Shown here: positions 56,188-64,000 of the stretch, one piece after another | Numbering within the stretch: position 1 is the first letter of the stretch | Layout of the letters: each line of letters starts with the position of its first letter | Source: Pestalotiopsis fici W106-1 | Lineage: Eukaryota > Ascomycota > Sordariomycetes > Amphisphaeriales > Sporocadaceae | Assembly: GCF_000516985.1 (NCBI RefSeq) | Contig: NW_006917095.1 | Span: 190,157 to 254,156, forward strand | DNA length: 64,000 nucleotides | Reading direction: 5' to 3' | Notes under the pieces: generated by a model | Told to the model about the DNA's origin: nothing | The model's database searches: none | What the model saw: the letters and a program-made list of their open reading frames with translations, nothing else | Position numbers and translations under genes: made by a program

Positions 56188-58131
56188 TTAAACGGAACCG
56201 TTGGCAATCATCTTCTTCCGCAGAGAGTTCTTGTACTCTCCAATGGTACCGTCCCACCTGGTGACAGTCTTGTTCTCGCACACCAAAATCTCCTTTGCAA
56301 TCTTGTCGAGCAATCTAAGAAATGGTTAGTAATTTGTCACTCGAAATCATGAAAAAGATGCTGCTTGCCTGAAGTCGTGGGAGACGACAATGACACCACC
56401 GTTGAACTCCTTGATAGCCTCGGCAAGGGCGTCAATGGTGGGAATATCCAAACCGTTGGTAGGCTCGTCGAGCAGAAGCATGTTGGGACCGTCAATGGCC
56501 AACAGAGCAAAGACGATACGAGACTTCTGACCCTCAGACAGAGTTCCCATCAGTGCTGTCTGGGTATTACCAGAGACACCGTATCTTCCGAGCTGCTGAC
56601 GCCAGTAGGCGATATCCTGAGACTTCTCCCGGTACTTGTCGCGAACAAAGTCCAAAGCGCTCTTGGTCAGGTCGAGCTGTTCAGCACTGTGTTGCGAGTA
56701 CAAACCGAGCTTCAAATGGGTGTGTCGGCGGACCGAACCGTCAGTTGGGCTCAGCTTGCCAGTCATGAGTCGGAGCAGGGTAGACTTTCCAACACCGTTG
56801 GGTCCGACCAAGCAGGATCGCGAGTCCATGTCGAAACCGAGGTCAATGTGGCGGTACAGGTCATCCTTGGATTCACCAGAGTACGAAAAGGTGACATCGT
56901 CGAAAGCAAGCACGGGCGGAGGAAGCTTATCGGCATCACCGAACTTGAATCTGAACTCTCTGTCGACCTTGGGCTTCTCGACAAGGTTCTCCAGGATCTT
57001 CTCCTTTTGCTTCTCACGAGACTTGGCTTGTCTGACCAAGTTGGCGTAAGTACCGGCACTGGCAATGAACTTGTCAATGTGGGCAATTTCAGCCTGCTGC
57101 TTCTCGTAGGCCTTGAGCTGGTTGACCTCCTGTTCCCTACGGGTCTTGTCATAAGAATCGTAGTTACCTCCGTAGTAGAGAAGCTTCTTCTCGCGCATAT
57201 CAATCATGGTGGTACACACACCGTTGAGGAAATCCTCGGAGTGAGAAACCAGGACGAGTGTGCGCTCCCACTTCTTCATGTACTCCTCCAACCACACGCA
57301 GGCCTCGAGATCCAAGTGAGCAGTGGGGTCGTCGAGCAGCAGCAACGAAGGCTTGACGAACAGTGCCTTTCCAAGAGCGACACGCATACGCCAACCACCA
57401 GACATGTCCTTTGTCTTCTTGTTAATGGTGGTCTTGTTGAAACCGAGACCAGTCAGAATGAGAGAGGCACGAGTAGCGAAGGTGGAGGGGTCCATCTTGT
57501 CCAAGTGGTCGTAGAGATCCATCAGGACAGGGGACTCGGGGCCTTCCTCCTCCAGGATCTTTTCGGCCAGCTCGTCCAGACGCTTCATCTCGTTCTCCGC
57601 CTCGTTGAGTACCCAGTCGAGGGCACCAAAGTCGGATGGCGGGGCACCCTCATTCAGAAGGTAGATGTCGATGTGTTCGGGGATGGGGTATTCGCGGGCG
57701 GCGATGGCCTTGAGGAGAGTGGACTTTCCGCAACCGTTCTCACCAAGAAGACCGTATCTTCGGCCCATGGTAAGTTCGAGCGTGCTGTCCTTGATCAGCT
57801 CTCTACCGTGGAATGTCAAACTGGTGCTGATAATCTTGACGTCCTTGCTGGCCTTTGTGGAGGCGAGGACACCAGTAGTCACTCTGTCGGTCAGACCAAA
57901 CTTGTCCATCTGATCAGCGAGGCGCTTGACCTTCTCCATCTTCTTGCCGTCGGTGGCGACATCTTCAACATCGGAGGGGTTCTCGTCGCCGGCCTCTGAG
58001 CCGTTGGCACTGACGTTCTGGGAAGCAGCCTTGGAGCTGGCCTTGGAGCGGGAAGCAACAGTCTTCTTCTCCTTACCGCCGCCAGCGGCAGCCTTGGCTG
58101 CGAGTCTCTTCTCCTTGGAGGCGGAAACCAT
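56188..58131 (-). CDS. ARB1: ABC-F ATPase Arb1 (ribosome biogenesis)
   Basis: Two exons, 58131-56369 and 56314-56188, give 629 aa, close to yeast Arb1. The 54-nt intron has a GC donor (AG|GCAAGC) instead of GT, with a TAG acceptor. The joined frame gives the expected C-terminus ([16 protein letters not shown]...). A Lys/Ala/Ser-rich N-terminus precedes two ABC domains and no membrane segments. ABC1 has Walker [10 protein letters not shown] (about 130), signature MSGGWRMRV and [17 protein letters not shown]2 has GPNGVGKST (about 447), signature LSEGQKSR and [12 protein letters not shown]. An internal charged linker ([20 protein letters not shown]) lies between them. Arb1 cycles between nucleus and cytoplasm and is needed for 40S and 60S maturation. 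The ATG at 58131 is preferred over an upstream in-frame extension because MVSASKEKR matches the family start. Confidence 0.95.
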
Positions 58132-61100
58132 CTTGACGTTGATGTGTTGTAGCCTGTTTTGGGTGTCGGTGGTTGCGACTGGAAGAGATTGGTTGGTGCA
58201 AAGGAATGGAAAAAGATCCGCCTTTGACACAGGTAATTAATGAGAAAATGTTTACCCCGCTTCGTGTGTGCAGAGTAGCGTCAGCTGGAAGGGACCACAA
58301 ATCAATGTGACCGTCAATGCCAACGAAAAGGAATGAAGCAAAAATGATTGTATCACGAAAAAATACAAGAGTACTATTTTCGTAAAAACAAAATAAAATT
58401 TCTGAGGCGAGAGTGAGAAAAAGGTTGATAAAGCTGCCCTGTTACTCGACAGAGAGAAGGGGGGCGAATGACTGGTGGGCTGTAAGGAAGGCGGCGGCGG
58501 CGGCGGCCACTGCGAGTGCCTTGGTGGGCTGTATTCTATGGTGGGGTAAGATTTTTTTTTTCGCCCGCTCAAAAACTCTGATAACTGCGATAAGGAAATT
58601 CTCTTATTGGCTCGCGACCTCCGTCCACAAGTTTCAGGCACCACCGGGCACCAATTATGATCCACCCTCACTGGCCTGTACAGTCTGACGTCAGGCAATA
58701 GTCGAGGGTTCAATGTTGAATACACTGTGTAGGCTCTGCTGGTCGACACCTCTGAGAATGAATCAGAATGACTTATACTAGCTTGTCATTCCGTGCTGGT
58801 CTGAATTCAAAACATACCCCTCACGCATGCCAGTGGTTTCCATCTGGTGTAAAGTCATGGCTGAGTTATGATGTTGGTGTTATTCGGTGATCGTCCAAAG
58901 CTGGTATTAAGCTCCACCCAGCGTGTGTTATGACGTTTGACCTTGGGCTAGTAGTAGGGTCTTCCCGAGTTCCAACAATTTGTGTGTAGATATAATTGTG
59001 TGGCTTTTCTAACAGGAAGAGAATTGAACGAGTATGTTTGTGCTGATGTGTCAAGTAAGCACGGGGTGAACGGGATGACCAAGATACGGCCAAGACACTA
59101 TACAAAGTTCAAGACTACTTCTGAGACACAAGCGGTTCCTCTTGTGCCGTCGGAACAATAGAAAGCGATGGACGTCTCTTGGACATTGCGTTCCAACAAA
59201 GTCTAACCACAAGACGAGGGCCTTTAATTATGGTAATCAATCAACCAATTTGACTTGAAGATAAAGGATAGCTGTAGGGTGCACCTTGTAAGTCTTCTCT
59301 ACAGAGATGGGATATGAGCCATGTTCACCTCGACTTATATGAATCTAGAATATCATATTGAGGGATGAGAGGGAGACTTGTATGGTTCAAATTAAGTATA
59401 CACCATTCTGTGAAGTTATGGCACATCTATTATGGCATGTCTATTATGGCATGTCTAGAACAACAAGAAGAAGAAACGCACAAGTCCAGTGGCCCCGCTC
59501 ACAATGGGATCGCTTCATATCTATAGCCTGCTCTATGAAGTGGCTTAATATTTGTGCAAGCATTTTCCTCGTGATAAGAACAATCCATCTGATGACTTTC
59601 AAGATTGCTTGGGTATATTACCTAGGCATCCATGTGTGAGACCTCATTTCACTGAAAGAAGAGTCTACAACAGACTTTCAACGATAAGGCTGATGATTTA
59701 CCTCATCACAGGCTTCACAGCTTCTCTTCATTTTAAACAATCTATTATGATATGACGGCTCGTGCTGTCTGATCACCACGGTCAGAATCCGCGCCGGATA
59801 ATTTGGATAAACCGTGCCGGATTCCGTGGTCCTGAATATACCATTGTCCTATAATACTGTACCACCACAGCGGCATGAGCACCATGTCGATCCAAAGCCA
59901 TGGGTTTCACTCGTGGCTCGTTGGTGGACTTCACAGTGTCGGCACCGTAAAAATCCACTAAAAGTACAACGATGCTCTAGAGTCAAAGCAAGGTGTCGCT
60001 TCAATATAGTATAAGTAAACCATTAACATGATTTGTGCCAGCTGTGTGGGCCAATGGTCATGTATACTCAACTCTTAAGTATGTCATCCGGATTCGAGCA
60101 GGATCGGCCACGCAACAGCTTTCTACCGGCTGTCTGGATAGTCAGCTCTTTTTAAAGACAGCTTTGAAAGGTCATTACCAAATTTAGATTGCCCTGTCTG
60201 AATCACATCATCACGACAAGGTCTAAACAATCTGGCCTGCACCATCCCATTCTGACGCGGGTGTCTAGAAATGTCACTTGATGCAATACTATTCATATGC
60301 ATTGGCGACCATTCAAATCCCCCATGTCGCTGAGTTTGCAAGTCCTTGTGGCTCAACATACCTTGCCTTGCATGCATAATTCGGACATGACGCTGACCCT
60401 TTCGATTGTGTTTCGTACATGATGTGCACTCATATTTAGATTTAGATCCCAACGAACGACCAAAAGATCCTAGCAAATTTCGATCCTACCAAAACTTGTA
60501 TGTTTGGGGGGCGGTTCGGCTTCCCAAATCCCATAGTCCGTCATGGTACGTACTCCTAGGTAGGTAGCTAAGGCAGGGGGGGTTTTTTTTTATGAAGAGT
60601 CACATGAAAAAGTGGCGGGCTCTCTGTGTAGGCCGAGACATGGATGACTTGATAGAAAGGTACCGAAGACTCAGCATTGCCCAATGGCCCGCGGCGCATA
60701 CAGCGGATGAGACGTGTCATTATATCAAAATCTACGACGGAAAAGCTTCACAGTTTAACAGTAGTATGTTGGTAGTGTGGCCCTTGTAAATGCACAATGC
60801 ACATCAAGTCCACGGTGTCCTGGTGTAAATATAGTCTCTTCCTCCCTCCTACCCAGCTAAGGCTGTTCACATTGAAGTAGTCAGTCTCAGTTATACGTCA
60901 TATTCCATTGGCTTGCTGGTACGTAGTGCTGCTCACAAGGCGCTGCTTCAACAGGGAATTCATGCCTGCTAGTGAGTCGCTTGACTGGGCTTTTTTAGCG
61001 CCTGCCGCGCCCAAACAGACCAGAGAATCCATATTTCCAGTGCTAACACAAGCAGCGCGGGGATGCATGAAGAGAAAACGTGGAGAATCGCGCATGACAA

Positions 61101-61521
61101 GCAAACTTGGAAGCTAGAGTTAAGAATAAGGTTAAAATGCACGCCATATTTATTCGTGATCAGTCAGCCATCTGATGATTTGAGGCATGAATACCAAAAT
61201 ACGACTGACCTGCAACCAAAATGGCAGTGTCAGGGCGTCGAAAGCGAGTTGATTCTTGAATATATATATTTTTTTCTGGTGAGATGGCGCAGCAGAGAAA
61301 TTATCAGTGCATTTGCGCTGTCTATTGTCAGGGTATCCGCTCTGTATGTCGAGGAAAATTACGATCCGCCCATAAAAACGCCGTCGCTTGAAATGCAACC
61401 ACCATGCAACCATCGCCCCTAAAATATGGTAGTATACTTTGTACTGTTTTAGACAAAAGAAAGAAAATGCAAATATGTTCAAAGCTCCGTGTCTTTTCGA
61501 CGCATGCTGTAGTTTGTACAA
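58132..61521. other. 3.4-kb intergenic region
   Basis: It contains the ARB1 promoter on its left (poly-A/T tracts and GGCGGC repeats near 58489-58505), then A/T-rich DNA with a tandem 14-bp duplication at about 59429-59456. A small imperfect inverted repeat lies at about 59775-59835 and a CCTAGGTAGGTAG motif at about 60555. No intact gene and no transposase domain are recognised. Confidence 0.5.
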
Positions 61522-62221
61522 CTAATCCAAGTAGATCGGATAACTGTCCTCTCCCTTCCGTTTCGATCCGTTGTCCACCAATGCGCGAGCAAACAATACG
61601 GAGTGGCACAGACTGGAATTATTGGTTAGCATTTTGACCCACAAACAGACTGAACGTTACCCTTCACTCGGGAGGGAGGGAAATGACTCACGATATCACG
61701 GCGCAGAGCCCCGTCACCACGGCGAACTCGACAATGCTTCTGTACCCCCGAAACACGAATATCTCCCATACCGAGAGTCCCGTGTAGGCGAGAGCGCCAA
61801 GCGCGATGAGGAACTCGACGATGACGTGTGCTTTCCGTGGCAGACCATGTGTCCGTTGTACGGCAAACGCCAACAGCTCAGCGACCTCCCAGAGCACGAT
61901 GACGATGACGAGTGGCAACCACAATATCAAGCCGGTTAGATACCCCCTTATGCTGCAACCCGCCACCATGCCCGAGAGGAACAGCGATATAATGCGCAAC
62001 CCGATCTGTACTATTGTCCAGCCAGAAATTTGCTGGTCGATGGCTTGACTGTTGAGATAGTCTGGCGTCGGCTTGTCCTTGTAGAAGGCATCGTACGGGT
62101 ATGGCTCCGAGGAGCAGCTGTCAGAGTAGCAACCCGAGTCTCGCCGCGAAATGTGTGCACCGATGCGACGACCGCTATGCGAGGTGCTGTTCGAGTCTGG
62201 GCTGAAGGAGGCGGCAGACAT
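61522..62221 (-). CDS. small four-TM membrane protein (MARVEL-like topology)
   Basis: Two exons, 62221-61692 and 61612-61522, give 206 aa. The 79-nt intron has GTGAGT, a CTAAC branch and a CAG acceptor; the spliced tail ends PIYLD. A hydrophilic N-terminus of about 70 residues (Ser/Arg-rich, with SDSCSSEPYPYD) precedes four hydrophobic segments at about 76-95, 101-125, 136-160 and 165-190. The short C-terminus has KRKGED. Topology and size resemble fungal MARVEL or related four-helix membrane proteins, but no diagnostic motif confirms the family. The function is unknown. Without splicing, the frame would stop right at the donor (GTG ATA TCG TGA), so the intron is well supported by position and branch point. 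Confidence 0.75.
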
Positions 62222-64000
62222 GGTGACCGACTGGAGACGCTTCGCGCCTGCCAACTAATGTCTCTCTGTGAAGTGCCAATGACCCCTTTGATGAACCCTC
62301 CAGATCCCAATCGTGTTGTTGATTGTGTGCTACCCTTATTTTCCAAATGCACTTTGCCTTCTTCAGCTGTCTTTGAGGATTTTGCGCGGCGATAAAAATG
62401 TCTCAATATGTGTTGGCTGTTTTTTTTCCTCCCCCGTGTATTTGGTGGATTGGCGATTCCTTTGATTAGAGATTATGGAGCAAGGTGGACGGGGCACGCG
62501 CGCGCCGACGACTGGGAAGGCTGGTAATTATGTATGTACTTGGTATGAGTCCAGGGGTGTGCCCAGCAGGAAAAGAGGTGCAAAGATCTCTATCTTAGCA
62601 GCCGTAGGAAGCAACAAGCGCAATAAGTGCAACGCAGATCGTAGGAGTGGGCCGACGAGTAGCAAGCCAAGAGAGCTCAGAGGAGGACCGGCGATAATGC
62701 CTCGGAGGGTCCAGGAGGAGGCAACAGGAGTAGGTTGATGAGAGCCAACTGAGAATCAGCCTCACGAGAGACCAAACTCGGGAACGTTGATCTCTCTGTT
62801 GAACAGGCAGACGGGCATGGGGGTGTATTAGCAGGAGGATTTTTGTCGGTCTCCCATTGGAGTTTCAGCTGCAACGTTCTCCCCACGATTACTGCATGTC
62901 AGATCATAACCCGATGGCGATGTAGGTGACTCGTCCCGACGGAGGCTGGCGGTGCCCTAGGTAAGGTCTTCCAAAAAGAATACACCCCAAACTAGGCACG
63001 TAGTAGAGTTTATGTCAAGTACCAGTCAGAAAAAGAGCGGAACTTTGAATCGCTTGTTTGGCAGTGCGAAGGGGACCAACAACGGGCAGTGCTTTTTTAG
63101 CTGAATCAGAACCCTAAAAAAAGGATTATCCTTTTCAACAGGTCATTGAAGGGTGCAAGTGTCTTGGGATTGGACTAAAAGTCTAGGAGTGGGAAAAAAG
63201 GAGCTGGGTTCATCGGGAGGCAGACGCGCAAAATCAAGGAGATTGGCAATAACCACAATGGTTAGATCCGCGTCGGCTCTACGACTCTCTACCAGAAGAG
63301 CTCGAATTGAGACAGAAAAAAAATATCCTCTTCCCAGGTGACATCAAGCCGCAGAGACTCCACTGCATACGATCCTGCCTTGGACACTGCCACCCCCAAT
63401 CGGGTCATGGCTATCCAGTGCTTGGTTCGTGATGACAGCCAAATGCGTAAGCGAACCAATTGCCTCTCTAGACAACCAGGTGCCTGGGAGACCAATTGAA
63501 GAAAGATCCCGGCAAGACGCTGCGAGGGTACGGGGTGACGAGATTTGTTAAAGGGAGGCCGTGGCCGAGGGTCGGCTGGTGATAGGCTGTCTTGGGGGTC
63601 CTTGGCCTCGCTAGCAGATTTATTTCCCGCCAAGACGCCGCTCGTGAGGCCTAGAGCCGAGCTTCATTTAAACCGTGACCACGGCTTGTGTTGCAAAGGG
63701 CTAAAAGCTCAGGTGTGTCGCCACAAGTGAGTGACGGTTGGGAATAGCATCAATTGCGCATGTTCACACGCGGATCTGTGACGCATGATCGTGACTATTG
63801 TCGCGACTGACGGCGAGAAGGAATCCTCAATTCCGCCACCTAGGCAAGGTGCGACAACGCGGTATCCTGTCATACAAACTACTTGGCAAAATAACTGTGC
63901 CGCACCAAGACCCCATCTTATGACGTGCCCGGGGCTGTCGGCTTCCTTCTCGTCGGCAGTCTATCGTTCTGGGCACCGACGAGCAAGACTCGAAACGATG
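62222..64000. other. intergenic region, right edge of window
   Basis: It includes the promoter of the four-TM protein (T-rich tract at about 62420-62428). The remaining short frames lack coding features. CCTAGG motifs occur at about 62956 and 63840. No gene is supportable up to the edge. Confidence 0.5.

Noticed and set aside
56365..57999. 544-codon plus-strand frame opposite ARB1
   Set aside because: It lies wholly inside the ARB1 exon on the other strand; composition is Leu/Val/Gly-rich with no family match.
55469..59766. Shared 16-mer TATGACGGCTCGTGCT at about 55469 and 59751
   Set aside because: One 16-base match in a 64-kb window is close to chance expectation, and the flanks do not extend the similarity.
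1..64000. tRNA, rRNA, CRISPR and autonomous transposons
   Set aside because: By eye I found no clover-leaf with matching A and B boxes, no rRNA core, no spaced direct repeats and no transposase or reverse-transcriptase motif. A B-box-like string near 31515 lies inside the FHIP coding exon.

Overview
The window is nuclear DNA of a filamentous ascomycete. Most genes carry short introns (about 45-80 nt) with GT...AG borders and CTAAC/CTAAT-like branch points. The gene set (PDR and ABC-B efflux pumps, a Zn2Cys6 regulator, a class I hydrophobin, Ser/Thr-rich cell-surface proteins, INO80, Arb1, an FHIP-family protein) and the recurrent CCTAGGTA-type intergenic motifs fit a Sordariomycete, most likely Hypocreales. 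The order is an inference; no marker in the window fixes the species.

Layout. Positions 2-16 kb hold an alpha/beta hydrolase and a mucin-like secreted protein on the plus strand, each with an apparent single-base frame break. They are followed on the minus strand by two full-size efflux pumps: an ABC-B (MDR-type) transporter of 1311 aa and an ABC-G (PDR-type) transporter of 1471 aa. At 16-19 kb lie a frame-broken candidate small secreted protein and an S28 serine peptidase. At 22.6-28.7 kb are an MFS (DHA1-type) transporter, a T5orf172/DUF1766 (GIY-YIG-like) protein and a small orphan. At 29-37 kb are an FHIP/RAI16-like protein (endosome-dynein adaptor family) and a class 3 lipase. At 37.7-41 kb a Zn2Cys6 transcription factor lies tail to tail with a class I hydrophobin. 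At 44.5-46.8 kb is a second, larger mucin-like protein. From 47.7 to 62.2 kb, on the minus strand, are the conserved housekeeping genes INO80 and ARB1 and a four-TM membrane protein.

Between these genes are several gene-poor stretches of 1-4 kb. I see no convincing tRNA, transposon or CRISPR in them. No backbone biosynthetic enzyme (PKS, NRPS, terpene cyclase) is visible, so the efflux-rich left end cannot be called a metabolite cluster from this window alone.

Exon borders were placed by eye from splice motifs and reading-frame continuity. All spliced models given as intact sum to whole codons. The clearest irregularities are three frame breaks within 16.7 kb at the left end, a GC-AG intron in ARB1, 6-nt and 9-nt first coding exons in the ABC-B and FHIP genes, and repeated Cys/Pro modules in the 731-aa mucin.
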